NCBI RefSeq assembly: GCF_001509835.1 | Contig: NZ_JXTJ01000001.1 | Location: forward strand, 109,140-173,139 | Reading direction: 5' to 3' | Origin: Allobosea sp. WAO | GTDB lineage: Bacteria > Pseudomonadota > Alphaproteobacteria > Rhizobiales > Beijerinckiaceae | Length of the DNA stretch: 64,000 nt | Part shown: one piece after another, positions 25,530 through 35,251 of the stretch | How positions within the stretch are numbered: position 1 is the stretch's first letter | Layout: each line of letters starts with the position of its first letter | Notes under the pieces: generated by a model | The model's input: the letters and a program-made list of their open reading frames with translations, nothing else | Told to the model about the DNA's origin: nothing | Databases searched by the model: none | Translations under genes and position numbers: made by a program

Positions 25530-26549
25530 TCAGGAAAGCGGCACCCGGTTCGCCGCGATGACGGCAGCGATCTCGTCGAGTGCGCGCTCGGTCGCCTGGC
25601 GCCCGAGCGCGATCGCCTCCTCGGCGCGGTGGAAGTCGAACAGGCCGACGCGGCCGAGCTTGGGGCCGATCATCACATCGGGTGGATCGCCGGCGAGGCG
25701 CGAACGCGAGATCCGGTCCTGGGTGATGTTGAAGGCGTCGATCATCACGCCGGCGAGGCCGGGCTGGTCGTTGTTGCGGCCGACGAAGCCGCGCACCCGC
25801 TCCTTCATGCCGCCGAACCAGCCGGAGACGGGGGGCGGCTGCTCGGGGTCGAAGGTTTCCGGGTCCGGGTCGGCGCCATGCGACTGGATGACGGTGCCGC
25901 GCCCGCCCATGTCGGTGTTCAGGTTGACGCAGAGCACGACATCGGCGCCGAGCGCGCGCGCCGCCGAGACGGGCACGGGGTTGACCAGTGCGCCGTCCAT
26001 CAGCCAGCGGCCGCCGAGCTTGACCGGGTCGAACACGCCGGGAAGGGCGTAGGAGGCACGCAAGGCGTCGACCAGCGAGCCGCGCGTCAGCCAGATTTCA
26101 TGGCCGGTGCCGAGTTCCGTCGCGATGGCCGCGAACTTCTGCGGGAGATCGGCGATCTGCACGCCGGCGAGGTCGCGCTCCAGGAGGCGCTTCAGCCTGC
26201 CGCCGCCGATCAGGCCGGCGCCGCCGATGTGGAAATCCATCAGGCCGACGACGCGCCTTTTGGTCAGGCCGAGGGCGAATTCGGTGAGCTCATCGAGTTT
26301 GCCGGCGGAAAAACAGCCGCCGACGACCGCGCCGATCGAGGTGCCGGCGATCACATCAGGCGCGTAGCCGGCTTCAGCCAGTGCCCCGATGACGCCGATA
26401 TGGGCCCAGCCGCGCGCCGCGCCGCCGCCGAGCGCCAGTCCGATCCGTGGCCGGCCGTAGCGCAGCCCGGGTTCGATGGTGAGATCGTTCATCGCAGCTC
26501 CACCGCCGCCCAAACCGAAAGCACGCCTGGCGATGTTCTCCAGTATCAT
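25530..26549 (-). CDS. Patatin-like phospholipase (RssA-like)
   Basis: Serine lipid acyl hydrolase of the patatin family. Oxyanion motif GLALGGGAARGWAHIGVI, nucleophile GTSIGAVVGG, and Asp of the dyad in GRWLMDGALVNPVPVSAARALGAD. Closest in layout to bacterial RssA/YchK (cytosolic, short). ATG 26549 (MILENIARRAFG) has GGAGGA 8 nt upstream; an internal ATG at 26492 is an alternative. 339 aa, with a C-terminal extension after the patatin domain (SGWFGGMKERVRGFVGRNND...). Lipid substrate unknown. Confidence 0.9.
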   Translation of the reverse strand: MILENIARRAFGLGGGGAAMNDLTIEPGLRYGRPRIGLALGGGAARGWAHIGVIGALAEAGYAPDVIAGTSIGAVVGGCFSAGKLDELTEFALGLTKRRVVGLMDFHIGGAGLIGGGRLKRLLERDLAGVQIADLPQKFAAIATELGTGHEIWLTRGSLVDALRASYALPGVFDPVKLGGRWLMDGALVNPVPVSAARALGADVVLCVNLNTDMGGRGTVIQSHGADPDPETFDPEQPPPVSGWFGGMKERVRGFVGRNNDQPGLAGVMIDAFNITQDRISRSRLAGDPPDVMIGPKLGRVGLFDFHRAEEAIALGRQATERALDEIAAVIAANRVPLS

Positions 26550-26687
26550 CGGCACGGTCCTCCGTGGAGGTTCCAGAATCGTGCCAGCCGATGAGCGCAA
26601 GGTGAACGGCGCCGAAGATCACAGCGGCTATCGGCCGCTTTTGAAATAATTATGAAAGCTTGGTTTAAGGATTGCCAATGCCCCGCC

Positions 26688-27092
26688 TCAGGCGAAGGTC
26701 AGGGGCGCGCCGGCCGCATCGCGCAGCGGCACCGAGCGGTAGAAGCAGCTGCGCCGGTGGGTGTGGCAGCAGCCGCCATCGCCGCCGACATTGACCTTGA
26801 TCCAGAGCGCGTCCTGATCGCAGTCGACCCGCATCTCGACGATGGTCTGGACCTGGCCCGAGGTGTCGCCCTTGTGCCAGAGCTCGCCGCGCGAGCGCGA
26901 CCAGTACCAGGCCTCGCCGGTCTCGATGCTGCGCTTCAGGGACTCCGCATTCATATGCGCGACCATCAGCAATTCGCCGGTCTTCGCATCGGTCGCGATG
27001 CAGGTGACGAGGCCGTCGCGGTCGAATTTCGGCGCCAGCACGGCGCCTTCCTCGATCTCCCGCTTGTCGGAAAGGGTGGGGAAGGCGGTCAT
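26688..27092 (-). CDS. hisI: Phosphoribosyl-AMP cyclohydrolase
   Basis: Third step of histidine synthesis, opening the adenine ring of PR-AMP. The zinc/metal site is fully visible: [11 protein letters not shown] and [18 protein letters not shown], with [29 protein letters not shown] as the family core. 134 aa is the stand-alone HisI length (no HisE fusion). On the same strand as folE, 190 bp downstream of it, with an inverted repeat between. Confidence 0.96.
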   Translation of the reverse strand: MTAFPTLSDKREIEEGAVLAPKFDRDGLVTCIATDAKTGELLMVAHMNAESLKRSIETGEAWYWSRSRGELWHKGDTSGQVQTIVEMRVDCDQDALWIKVNVGGDGGCCHTHRRSCFYRSVPLRDAAGAPLTFA

Positions 27093-27133
27093 GCTGAGTT
27101 TCCTGGGTGGGCCGGCATTGTTCGTCTGCTCTT

Positions 27134-27276
27134 GTCGTCATTCCGGACGAGCCGCCCTCGGGTCCGGCCTTTGGCCGGCCCAAGGACAGGCTCCGCGGCG
27201 ATGATCGGAATCCATCGAAGGGCGGCGGCACTCTACGATGGATTCCGGGACTGCGCTGCGCTTGCCCGGAATGACG
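27134..27276. repeat. Dispersed ~140-bp inverted repeat (GTCATTCCGG type)
   Basis: Fills the hisI-folE gap. Outer arms GTCATTCCGGACGAG and CCCGGAATGACGGG; inner arms CGGAATCCATCG and CTACGATGGATTCCGG, with an extra GGTCCGGCCTTTGGCCGGCC hairpin inserted near the left arm. Best preserved of the family members in this window. Confidence 0.8.
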
Positions 27277-27282
27277 GGGTGA

Positions 27283-27924
27283 TCAAAGCCCCGGGGACTT
27301 CACCATGGTGAAGAAGCGGACCTGTTCCGCGGCTTCGCGGAAACGGCCGGTATACTGCGTCGTCAGGGTCGAGGAGCCCTGCTTCTGCACGCCGCGCATC
27401 GACATGCACATGTGCTCGGCCTCGACGAGGACGGCGACGCCATGCGGCTTGAGCGACGTCTCGATCGCATGGGCGATCTGGGCGGTCATCGTCTCCTGCG
27501 TCTGCAGGCGCCTTGCGAAGACATCGACCACGCGGGCAAGCTTCGACAGGCCGACGACCCCGCCATTCGGGTAGTAGCCGATATGGACCTTGCCGACGAA
27601 GGGCACCATGTGGTGCTCGCAATGCGAATGGAACGGGATGTCGCGGACCAGCACCATGTCCTGGTAGCCGTCGACCTCCTCGAAGACTCGGTCGAGAATC
27701 TCACCGGCATCCTCCTGATAGCCCCGGTAGAGTTCGCGATAGGCCTTGGTAACGCGGGCCGGGGTCTCGAGCAGCCCCTCCCGCGACGGATCGTCGCCGG
27801 CCCACAGGATCAGGGTGCGGACTGCCTCCTCGGCCTGGGCCTGCGTCGGCTGCTTGATGATGAACTTGCCTGCGGAGGGGCTGATCGCCCGCTCTACGGA
27901 CAAGGACTTAACCACATTGTCCAT
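27283..27924 (-). CDS. folE: GTP cyclohydrolase I
   Basis: Type I GTP cyclohydrolase, first step of tetrahydrofolate synthesis (GTP to 7,8-dihydroneopterin triphosphate). Zinc ligands: Cys/His of [22 protein letters not shown] and Cys of [17 protein letters not shown]. Further core [19 protein letters not shown] and [20 protein letters not shown]. 213 aa, normal. Divergent from the NifU-like gene at 28087, a pairing frequently seen in Hyphomicrobiales (recollection). Confidence 0.96.
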   Translation of the reverse strand: MDNVVKSLSVERAISPSAGKFIIKQPTQAQAEEAVRTLILWAGDDPSREGLLETPARVTKAYRELYRGYQEDAGEILDRVFEEVDGYQDMVLVRDIPFHSHCEHHMVPFVGKVHIGYYPNGGVVGLSKLARVVDVFARRLQTQETMTAQIAHAIETSLKPHGVAVLVEAEHMCMSMRGVQKQGSSTLTTQYTGRFREAAEQVRFFTMVKSPGL

Positions 27925-28086
27925 GTGGAGCCTCCCGTTACGGTTTTGCCGGCCTGCTCATGCGGGCCGGCGTGACAGACAAGTTCGCCCTGCTCGTCCA
28001 ATAGACCGGACGCCCTCCCGGAAAGAGCGCCGGCACTCTATATTGGGTGCGAAAGCCGGCAACTCCAGACCCGGCCGGGGCGGCCG

Positions 28087-28536
28087 ATGCTGAACGAAGT
28101 CTATAACAAGCGCATCCTGGAATTGGCAGGAAACATTCCCCTGCTCGAGCGATTGCCGGAACCGGACGCGACCGCGACGGCCCATTCGCGCCTGTGCGGC
28201 TCGACGGTGACGGTCGATCTCACCATGGCTGGCGACGTCGTCACCGGCTTTGGCCACGATGTGCGCGCCTGCGCGCTCGGGCAGGCCTCTTCCTCGATCA
28301 TGGCGCGCCATGTCGTCGGCTCGACGGCAGCGGAGCTGCGCGAGATCCGCGAGCGCGCGCGGGCGATCCTGAAGGAAAACGCCGCGCCGCCGGACGGAAA
28401 ATGGGGCGACCTTGCCGTGCTGGTGCCGGTGCGCGACTTCAAGGCCCGCCATGCCTCGACCATGCTGACCTTCGACGCGGTGGTCGACGCGATCGGCCAG
28501 ATCGAGGCTAAGCGGCGCGAGATGGCGGCGGGTTGA
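28087..28536 (+). CDS. NifU/IscU-like scaffold protein lacking the third cysteine
   Basis: Fe-S cluster assembly scaffold fold: LNEVYNKRILELAGNIP at the start, first Cys in HSRLCGSTVTVDL, second in DVRACALGQASSSIMA. The third cluster-binding Cys expected in a late RHxC-type motif is absent: the sequence reads YKA-like KARHASTMLTFDAV. So one of three cluster ligands has been lost, which argues against a classic IscU role. 149 aa. Divergent from folE. The family is often annotated simply as an iron-sulfur cluster assembly scaffold protein; real function unknown. Confidence 0.82.
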   Translation: MLNEVYNKRILELAGNIPLLERLPEPDATATAHSRLCGSTVTVDLTMAGDVVTGFGHDVRACALGQASSSIMARHVVGSTAAELREIRERARAILKENAAPPDGKWGDLAVLVPVRDFKARHASTMLTFDAVVDAIGQIEAKRREMAAG

Positions 28537-28541
28537 GCCGG

Positions 28542-29273
28542 CTATTTCAGGCCGAAGGCGAGGCGGATCTCCGGCAGCGTCTCATTGTAGCGCACACGGA
28601 AGGTCGGGTCGGCGAGCAGGGCCTTGCCGACGACGCGGCCGATCTTGTCGCCGGCCTCGAGGTCGCTGCGGAAATGGAAGCCGCAGACGAGCCGGCTCTC
28701 ATTGTAGGATTTCACCCGCGCCTCGAACTTGTCCGCGAGTTCCGGAACCGCTTCAGAGAGCAGGGTCGCATAGAGGGCGGCGGTCGCGGCATGGGCCGAG
28801 GGGAAGGAGGTGCCGCTGGGGCGTCCGCCGGGGCAGGGCTTGATGCGCACCTTGCTCCACATCAGGAACGGACGGGTGCGATTGGTCAGACGGTTGACGC
28901 TCTTCAGCAGGATGCCGAGCTCGATCTGCGCCTCGCGCATCAGGAGGCGCACCTCGCGATGGGTGTTCTCGACATAGGCGTGGTCGATGCCGTTCAGGAA
29001 CGCGGACAGCGTCTGGTGCTGGTCGGCGATGGCGGCCTTCTCGCGCTCCGGCGTGCGGGCGGCGGCGATCGCCTGGACCTCTTCGAACTCGGTCTTCGCT
29101 TCGGGCGTGTTCTGGCCCGGAGGCAGGCCGATCACCTTGGCGACGTCGATTTTGGCGGCGTCGAGCCAGATCAGGTAAGGTCGCTGCTGAGCCTGCGCCG
29201 GCGCGGCCGCGGCCAGGGCAAGCATCAGCCCGGAGAGGGCGAGGGTGTTTGCGAAGGAGCGAGCGCGCATCAT
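28542..29273 (-). CDS. Exported class A acid phosphatase (PAP2 superfamily)
   Basis: Periplasmic non-specific phosphatase. Signal peptide around FANTLALSGLMLALAAAAPAQAQ. The three PAP2 motifs are present: KSVNRLTNRTRP, PSGTSFPSAHAAT and SRLVCGFHFRSDLEAG (Arg, His, Asp). The open frame continues to 29378, but the ATG at 29273 (MMRARSFANT) gives a normal signal peptide and 243 aa. No clear Shine-Dalgarno. Stop lies 5 bp from the convergent NifU-like gene. Confidence 0.9.
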   Translation of the reverse strand: MMRARSFANTLALSGLMLALAAAAPAQAQQRPYLIWLDAAKIDVAKVIGLPPGQNTPEAKTEFEEVQAIAAARTPEREKAAIADQHQTLSAFLNGIDHAYVENTHREVRLLMREAQIELGILLKSVNRLTNRTRPFLMWSKVRIKPCPGGRPSGTSFPSAHAATAALYATLLSEAVPELADKFEARVKSYNESRLVCGFHFRSDLEAGDKIGRVVGKALLADPTFRVRYNETLPEIRLAFGLK

Positions 29274-29376
29274 GACCACTATTACGGAAGGCGGAATCGG
29301 GTGACGGTGAAGCCGCTTGAGGCAAGCCATGTCATACTTGCCTAAACATGCTGAAAAAAGCCTTTCATGGCGACGC

Positions 29377-29745
29377 ATGATCGCGCTGGCCCCGAGGCGG
29401 GGCGCGCATCTGCTGATCCGGGGCTATCAGCTCAGCCTTTCCATGCTGGTCGGGCGGGGCTGCCGGCACTGGCCGAGCTGTTCGAGCTATACCGACGAGG
29501 CGATCCAGCGCCATGGGCTCTGGCGCGGCGGCTGGGTCGGTTTTGCACGCATCTGCCGCTGCACGCCGCTCGGCACTTCCGGCATCGATCTGGTCTGCGA
29601 GGAATTGCCGCCGGACAGCGCCTGGTATAGGCCGTGGTCCTATGGCCGCTGGCGCGGCGTCAACGCGCCTCCTGAAAATGGAAATCTGGCCTTCGATTCC
29701 GACGCGGATCCGGCTGCGGGCGGCGGAACGAGATCGCATCCGTAG
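29377..29745 (+). CDS. yidD: Membrane protein insertion efficiency factor YidD
   Basis: Small YidD-family protein assisting YidC-dependent membrane insertion. Signature: LLIRGYQLSLSMLVGRGCRHWPSCSSYTDEAIQRHGLWRGGW... ARICRCTPLG, with the conserved Cys. I take ATG 29377; a longer frame starts at 29317. 122 aa with a non-conserved acidic C-terminal tail. Not next to rnpA/yidC here, as is usual in alphaproteobacteria, where yidD is detached; instead it precedes thrS by 51 bp. Confidence 0.92.
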   Translation: MIALAPRRGAHLLIRGYQLSLSMLVGRGCRHWPSCSSYTDEAIQRHGLWRGGWVGFARICRCTPLGTSGIDLVCEELPPDSAWYRPWSYGRWRGVNAPPENGNLAFDSDADPAAGGGTRSHP

Positions 29746-29796
29746 CCGGCCTTGACTTACGGGGCTCGTATCCCCGAGTGAGCAGGAGCGCGATCG

Positions 29797-31794
29797 ATGA
29801 CGATCTCCCTGACTTTTCCTGACGGCGCCAAGCGCGAATTCCCCTCCGGCATCACCGGCAAGGAGCTCGCCGGCGGCATTTCCCCCTCGCTGCTGAAACG
29901 CACCGTCGCCATGGCGCTCGACGGCACGATCGTCGATCTCGCCGATCCGATCACCGCCGATGCCAGGATCGAATTCCTGACCCGCGAAGACCCGCGCGCG
30001 CTGGAGCTGATCCGGCACGATTGCGCCCACGTTCTCGCCGAGGCGGTGCAGGAGCTCTATCCCGGCACGCAGGTCACCATCGGCCCGGTGATCGAGAACG
30101 GCTTCTATTACGACTTCTTCCGCAACGAGCCGTTCACGCCGGAGGATTTCGCGCCGATCGAGAAGAAGATGCGCGAGATCATCGCGCGCGACAAACCCTT
30201 CACCAAGGAAGAGTGGAGCCGCGACCGGGCGAAGCAGTTCTTCCGTGACAAGGGCGAGGCCTTCAAGGTCGAGCTGGTCGACGCGATTCCGGAAGACCAG
30301 ACCCTGAAGATGTACGCGCAGGGCGACTGGATCGACCTCTGCCGCGGCCCGCATATGACCTCGGTCGGCAAGGTCGGCAACGCCTTCAAGCTGATGAAGG
30401 TGGCCGGCGCCTATTGGCGCGGCGACTCGAAGAATCCGATGCTGACCCGCCTCTACGGCACGGCCTTCGCGAAGCAGGAGGACCTCGACGCGCATCTCAA
30501 GCAGATCGAGGAAGCCGAGAAGCGCGACCACCGCCGCATCGGCCGTGAGATGGACCTGTTCCACTTCCAGGAGGAGGGGCCGGGCGTCGTCTTCTGGCAC
30601 TCCAAGGGCTGGCGGCTGTTCCAGGAGGTGCTGACCTATATGCGCCGGCGACTCGCCGTCGACTATGAGGAGGTCAACGCCCCGCAGGTGCTCGACAAGT
30701 CGCTCTGGGAGACCTCCGGCCACTGGGGCTGGTACCAGGACAACATGTTCGCGGTGAAGTCGGCCTCGGCCTTCGAGAACCCGAGCGATCAGGAGCGCGA
30801 CCACAAGGTCTTCGCCCTGAAGCCGATGAACTGCCCGGGCCATGTCCAGATCTTCAAGCACGGGCTGAAGAGCTATCGCGACTTGCCGATCCGGCTCGCC
30901 GAGTTCGGCAATGTCCATCGCTACGAGCCGTCGGGCGCACTGCACGGGCTGATGCGCGTGCGCGGCTTCACCCAGGACGACGCGCACATCTTCTGCACGG
31001 AGGAGCAGCTCGCCGCCGAGTGCATGAAGATCAACGACCTGATCCTCTCGGTCTACGAGGATTTCGGCTTCACCGAGGAGCTGGTGATCAAGCTCTCGAC
31101 CCGGCCTGAGAAGCGCGTCGGCTCCGACGCGGTCTGGGACCACGCCGAAGACGTGATGACCAGGGTGCTGGAGACGATCGCGAAGCAGTCCGGCAACCGG
31201 ATCAAGACCGAGATCAACCCGGGCGAGGGCGCCTTCTACGGGCCGAAGTTCGAATATGTGCTGCGCGACGCCATCGGCCGCGACTGGCAGTGCGGCACGA
31301 CGCAGGTCGACTTCAACCTGCCGGAGCGCTTCGGCGCCTTCTATATCGGCTCGGACGGCGAGAAGAAGCAGCCGGTGATGGTCCACCGCGCCATCTGCGG
31401 CTCGCTGGAGCGCTTCGTCGGCATCCTGATCGAGCACCATGCCGGGCATTTTCCGCTCTGGCTGGCGCCCGAGCAGATCGTCGTCGCGCCGATCACCTCG
31501 GAGGCGGACGCCTATGGTGAGGACGTCACCATGGCGCTGCTCTCGGCCGGTCTGCGCGCCCGCGCCGACCTGCGCAACGAGAAGATCAGCTACAAGGTGC
31601 GCGAGCACTCGCTGGCCAAGGTTCCGGTCATCCTCGCCGTCGGCAAGCGCGAAGCCGAGGAAAAGACGGTGACCGTGCGTCGTCTCGGCAGCCAGGCCCA
31701 GACGGTGATGAGCCTCGACGCCGTGATCGCGGCGCTGACCGAAGAGGCGACGCCGCCCGATCTCGCGCGCATCAAGAAGGCGCGGGCGGGCTGA
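29797..31794 (+). CDS. thrS: Threonyl-tRNA synthetase
   Basis: Class II synthetase charging tRNA-Thr. N-terminal TGS domain (residues 1-61), the second additional editing domain with [17 protein letters not shown] and its Cys/His partner, catalytic core with Zn ligand Cys in [13 protein letters not shown], motif 2 [26 protein letters not shown] and motif 3 [20 protein letters not shown], then the anticodon-binding domain. 665 aa. AGGAG 9 nt before the ATG. tRNA-Thr(TGT) is encoded at 53289-53363. Confidence 0.98.
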   Translation: MTISLTFPDGAKREFPSGITGKELAGGISPSLLKRTVAMALDGTIVDLADPITADARIEFLTREDPRALELIRHDCAHVLAEAVQELYPGTQVTIGPVIENGFYYDFFRNEPFTPEDFAPIEKKMREIIARDKPFTKEEWSRDRAKQFFRDKGEAFKVELVDAIPEDQTLKMYAQGDWIDLCRGPHMTSVGKVGNAFKLMKVAGAYWRGDSKNPMLTRLYGTAFAKQEDLDAHLKQIEEAEKRDHRRIGREMDLFHFQEEGPGVVFWHSKGWRLFQEVLTYMRRRLAVDYEEVNAPQVLDKSLWETSGHWGWYQDNMFAVKSASAFENPSDQERDHKVFALKPMNCPGHVQIFKHGLKSYRDLPIRLAEFGNVHRYEPSGALHGLMRVRGFTQDDAHIFCTEEQLAAECMKINDLILSVYEDFGFTEELVIKLSTRPEKRVGSDAVWDHAEDVMTRVLETIAKQSGNRIKTEINPGEGAFYGPKFEYVLRDAIGRDWQCGTTQVDFNLPERFGAFYIGSDGEKKQPVMVHRAICGSLERFVGILIEHHAGHFPLWLAPEQIVVAPITSEADAYGEDVTMALLSAGLRARADLRNEKISYKVREHSLAKVPVILAVGKREAEEKTVTVRRLGSQAQTVMSLDAVIAALTEEATPPDLARIKKARAG

Positions 31795-31826
31795 CGAGAC
31801 CGTCGTCCTCAGGCTCAAAAGAGCTG

Positions 31827-31920
31827 GTCATCCCGGGCGACCGAAGGGAGACCCGGGATCCATGCCAGAACAGTTCAGGCATGGATCCCGGCTCTTCGCT
31901 GCGCTACGGCCGGGATGACC
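31827..31920. repeat. Dispersed inverted repeat (TCATCCCGGG type)
   Basis: Between thrS and the DUF2157 gene: outer TCATCCCGGGCGACCG and CGGCCGGGATGA, inner ACCCGGGATCCATGCC and GGCATGGATCCCGG. Same architecture as the 3124 and 27134 elements, with CCCGGG replacing TCCGGA. Confidence 0.8.
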
Positions 31921-31992
31921 GTACGAAGGTTCGACGCAAGCTCCCCTCCGACCTCTCGCCAAAGCACCTCAGATGACGGCAAATAGGCGGCG

Positions 31993-33282
31993 ATGCTGAC
32001 AGGTTCCTATCGCAAGCGGCTCGACGCCGATCTGATCCGCTGGGTGGGCGAAGGCCTGGTCAGCGCCGAGAGTGCCGCCACGATCCGCCGTTCGCTGGCG
32101 CAGGAGGGCGGTGGCTTCCGGCTCCACGCCTTGCTCGGCCTGTTCGGCGGCCTCTTGATCGCCGCCAGCGTCTCCGCCTTTGTCGCCGCGAACTGGGAGG
32201 AGATGCCGCGGCTGGTGAAGCTCGGCCTCATCCTCTTCGGCCTTGCGGGCTCGCTCACCGTCGCCGGCCGCCTGGAGAGCCGCGGCTCGACCGGCGGTGC
32301 CGATGCGGCCACGACCTGCGGCACGTTGATCTTCGCCGCCGGCGTCGCGCTGGTCGGGCAGATGTACCATCTGCCGACCGATTGGCCGGGCGGGGCGCTG
32401 CTGATCGCGATCGGCGCGCTGGTCGCCGCCTTCCTGCTGCGCTCGAACGGCGCGCTGGTCATCGCCCTGGTCGCGATCTGCGCCTGGGCAGGCGGCCGCT
32501 GGTTCGATGGCGACGGCCAGGTCCATTTCGGCTTCTGGCTCGCCTTCCTGCCGGCCTTGTGGCTGGCCTGGACGCGGCAGAACCGGCTCGTCCACCACGC
32601 CGCCGTGCTTGCGGCGCTGCTCTGGTTCGCCTCGCTGCCCGGAAGCTCCAGCTTCATCCTCTTCGATTACGGCCTGCTCGCCTATGGCCTCGCGCTCTCC
32701 GTGCTGTTCGTCACGCTCGGCGCCTTCGCGCTCGACCGGGGCGGGCCGGGCCTTTTGACCGCCTGCCTGCCCTGGGGGCTGATCGGCCTTCTGGTCACGC
32801 TCAATGTCGAGCTGGTGCGTATCCTCGATGCCCATGAGGCGCGGCCGGGCACGGCGATGTCGCTCAACTACTTCGCCTATGCGCTTGCCGTCCCGGCGCT
32901 GACGGGCCTTGCGCTGCTCGGGCGCGAGCGGCGCTTCGTCTGGCCGCTTGCGCTGGCGCTGCTGCTTTCGCTGATGGTGCCGGTGGTGTTCTGGAGCGGC
33001 AGTGTCGTCGCGCTCCTCGGCAAGATCGCGATCGCGACGCTGATCCTGGTGATCGCCATCGCGCTCGTCCTCGCAGGAGCCGGCGGCGGGGTGCGCCGGC
33101 TGACCATCGCCGGCTCCGGCCTGTTCGCCGTCGCCGTTCTGATCTTGCTCTGGCAGACGATCGGCACGCTGCTCGACCAGTCGCTGTTCTTCCTTGCCGC
33201 AGGCGCGATCCTGATCGGGCTCGCCAGCGGTGCGCGCCGGCTGCTCGCCAAATTCGCCAAGCCGACGGAGGCGTCGCCGTGA
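31993..33282 (+). CDS. DUF2157 multi-pass membrane protein
   Basis: 429-aa protein. The N-terminal DUF2157 unit is WVGEGLVSAESAATIRRSLAQEG followed by LHALLGLFGGLLIAASVSAFVAANWEEMPRLVKL, then about a dozen hydrophobic helices. The family's role is unknown. Its 3' end overlaps the GDYXXLXY gene (GTGA at 33279), an arrangement widely seen for these two families, implying one functional unit. ATG 31993 is supported by position; a weak purine stretch precedes it. Confidence 0.85.
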   Translation: MLTGSYRKRLDADLIRWVGEGLVSAESAATIRRSLAQEGGGFRLHALLGLFGGLLIAASVSAFVAANWEEMPRLVKLGLILFGLAGSLTVAGRLESRGSTGGADAATTCGTLIFAAGVALVGQMYHLPTDWPGGALLIAIGALVAAFLLRSNGALVIALVAICAWAGGRWFDGDGQVHFGFWLAFLPALWLAWTRQNRLVHHAAVLAALLWFASLPGSSSFILFDYGLLAYGLALSVLFVTLGAFALDRGGPGLLTACLPWGLIGLLVTLNVELVRILDAHEARPGTAMSLNYFAYALAVPALTGLALLGRERRFVWPLALALLLSLMVPVVFWSGSVVALLGKIAIATLILVIAIALVLAGAGGGVRRLTIAGSGLFAVAVLILLWQTIGTLLDQSLFFLAAGAILIGLASGARRLLAKFAKPTEASP

Positions 33283-33902
33283 TCCGCCTTCCTGCCGCAG
33301 ACCAGCTCGTCGGCCGCGTGCCGGTGCTCTGGCGGGCGCTCGCCGCGATCCTGATCCTCGGCGGCCTGATCCTGCTGCTGGTCGAATCGCGGGCCCGCAT
33401 CCTGCGCGCGGGCACCGAGGTCCGGTTGGCGACGGCACCGGTCGATCCGCGCGACCTGTTCCGTGGCGACTACGTGATCCTGAACTACAAGATCAGCACG
33501 CTCGACCCGGCGACGCTCGACGGCGAGAAGGCGCTGACGCGCAACCAGATCGTCTATGTCCGCCTGGCGCCTGGCGCCGACGGTTTCGCCGAGGCCAAGG
33601 GCATCTATCTCGCCAAGCCGGCGCTGGTTCCGGGCGAGAGCGTGATCGAGGGCCGCGTCACCTCGACCGGAAGCTGCCTCGCCCGGGCCGATGGCGAGCC
33701 GGACTGCAATCTCGGTACCCGCGCCATCCGCGTCGCCTACGGGCTCGAAAGCTATTTCGTGCCGCAGGGCACGGGGCTTGCGATCGAGCGCACCGATCGC
33801 AAGCGCATCGAGATCATCGCCGCGGTCGCGCCTTCCGGCCAGGCCGCGATCAAGCGCCTCCTGATCGACGGCAAGCTGGTTCACGCCGAGCCGCCGTACT
33901 GA
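33279..33902 (+). CDS. GDYXXLXY-domain membrane-anchored protein
   Basis: Single N-terminal TM helix (VLWRALAAILILGGLILLLVE), then a soluble domain with the naming motif RDLFRGDYVILNYKIST. Rest: IVYVRLAPGADGFAEAKGIYL, VIEGRVTS, IRVAYGLESYFVPQGTGLAIER. Starts with GTG overlapping the DUF2157 stop by 4 nt, so translation is coupled. Function unknown; the periplasmic or cytosolic side cannot be decided with certainty, although an Nin-Cout topology (periplasmic) fits the charges. 207 aa. Confidence 0.87.
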   Translation: MIRLPAADQLVGRVPVLWRALAAILILGGLILLLVESRARILRAGTEVRLATAPVDPRDLFRGDYVILNYKISTLDPATLDGEKALTRNQIVYVRLAPGADGFAEAKGIYLAKPALVPGESVIEGRVTSTGSCLARADGEPDCNLGTRAIRVAYGLESYFVPQGTGLAIERTDRKRIEIIAAVAPSGQAAIKRLLIDGKLVHAEPPY

Positions 33903-34063
33903 CCGCGCCGGAACGCTCCGGCCGCGCCTGCGTTCATCTCTGCGAGCACAGTGTTGTGAACGCCGCCGGCGGAGCCTTGGCGGTGACACAATGTTAAGAT
34001 GAACGTCAGATGAACGAGGCGCTGACGGCCTCCCGATTCAGCCTGTGACGGAGCGGTGTTGAC

Positions 34064-35251
34064 GTGAGCGGTTTCTGGCGCCTGATGCTGTTCGGAAAGG
34101 GACCGCGCGAAGCGGCTCTGCCCGGGCGCGATCTGCGCATCGACGCCATTCGCGGCCTGATCCTGCTGATCATTTTCGTCAATCACATGCCGGGCAACGT
34201 CGTCTCGGGATGGATGCCGTACAATTACGGCTTCTCCGACGCCGCCGACATTTTCGTGCTGCTCGCCGGCGTCTCGGCCGTCTTCGCCTATGGCCGTCTG
34301 ATCGACCAGCGCGGCATGCTGGTCGGCTCGCTCAAGGTCGGCGCCCGAATCTGGACGCTCTATATCGCGCATCTCGCGCTGTTCGTGCTGGTCTGCGGCA
34401 TCATCGCCACCGCGATCGTGCGCACGCAGAACTCGCTGTACATGGAAGCGATCAACATCCAGCCCTTCTTCAGCGACACGCCGGCTGCGGTGATTAATGC
34501 GCTCGGGCTGACCTACCAGCCCTATTACCTCGACATCCTGCCGCTCTACATCGTGCTGCTGGCGCTGTTCCCGCTGATCTACGTCGCGGCGCGCACCAGC
34601 CCGCTGCCGACCGTGATCTTCTCGCTGGCGGTCTGGCAGGTCGCGACGCATTTCGGCCTGAACCTGCCGAACCATCCGGGGGAGGCCGGCTGGTTCTTCA
34701 ACCCCTTCGCCTGGCAGGTGATCTTCGTCCTCGGCGTCGTGCTCGGCCGGCTGGCGCTGGTCGGCGCGAGCGTGCCGCGGCTCGTCATGCTCGATGTCCT
34801 GGCGGCGGGCGTGCTCGTCTTCGCAGCGGCTGTGAAGCTCTCCACCAGCAACTTCCTCGCCGGCGTCCCGGCGCTCGGCGAGTGGGTCGACGGACTACAG
34901 ATCGGCATCGACAAGACCAACCTCGCGGTCGTGCGGGTCGTTCATCTCTTGGCGCTGGCCTGGCTGGTGCTGCGCTACCTGCGGCCGGGCTCGGCGCTGC
35001 TGCGCAGCCGGATCGGCGGCGGGCTCGCCGTGATCGGGCGCCATTCCCTCGAAGTCTTCTGCGCCGGCATCGTGCTCGCCATCGCCGGACAGATCATCCT
35101 GGCCGAGACCTCCTTCGTCCTGTGGGTACAATTGCTTGTAAACTTCGCAGGGATTACGATCCTGGCCGGGCTAGGAATGTTTCTGTCGTGGTACAAGACG
35201 CTTACGGCTCGCGCCGCCGGCGCCCCTCGCGAGCAGCCTGTCGCGGCCTGA
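34064..35251 (+). CDS. OpgC-type acyltransferase-like membrane protein
   Basis: Polytopic protein of the OpgC family, which succinylates osmoregulated periplasmic glucans or exports related modifications. Opening motif RDLRIDAIRGLILLIIFVNHMPGNVVSGW with the conserved Arg/His, DAADIFVLLAGVSAVFAYG, and late VIGRHSLEVFCAGIVLA. About ten TM helices in 395 aa. GTG start at 34064 with ACGGAG upstream. The SGNH hydrolase gene overlaps its 3' end by 64 nt, so the two are likely to work together. Confidence 0.88.
   Translation: MSGFWRLMLFGKGPREAALPGRDLRIDAIRGLILLIIFVNHMPGNVVSGWMPYNYGFSDAADIFVLLAGVSAVFAYGRLIDQRGMLVGSLKVGARIWTLYIAHLALFVLVCGIIATAIVRTQNSLYMEAINIQPFFSDTPAAVINALGLTYQPYYLDILPLYIVLLALFPLIYVAARTSPLPTVIFSLAVWQVATHFGLNLPNHPGEAGWFFNPFAWQVIFVLGVVLGRLALVGASVPRLVMLDVLAAGVLVFAAAVKLSTSNFLAGVPALGEWVDGLQIGIDKTNLAVVRVVHLLALAWLVLRYLRPGSALLRSRIGGGLAVIGRHSLEVFCAGIVLAIAGQIILAETSFVLWVQLLVNFAGITILAGLGMFLSWYKTLTARAAGAPREQPVAA

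Noticed and set aside
29365..31818. 817-aa open frame on the minus strand opposite thrS
   Set aside because: Arg/His/Asp-rich composition of high-GC antisense read-through; thrS on the plus strand has all synthetase motifs.
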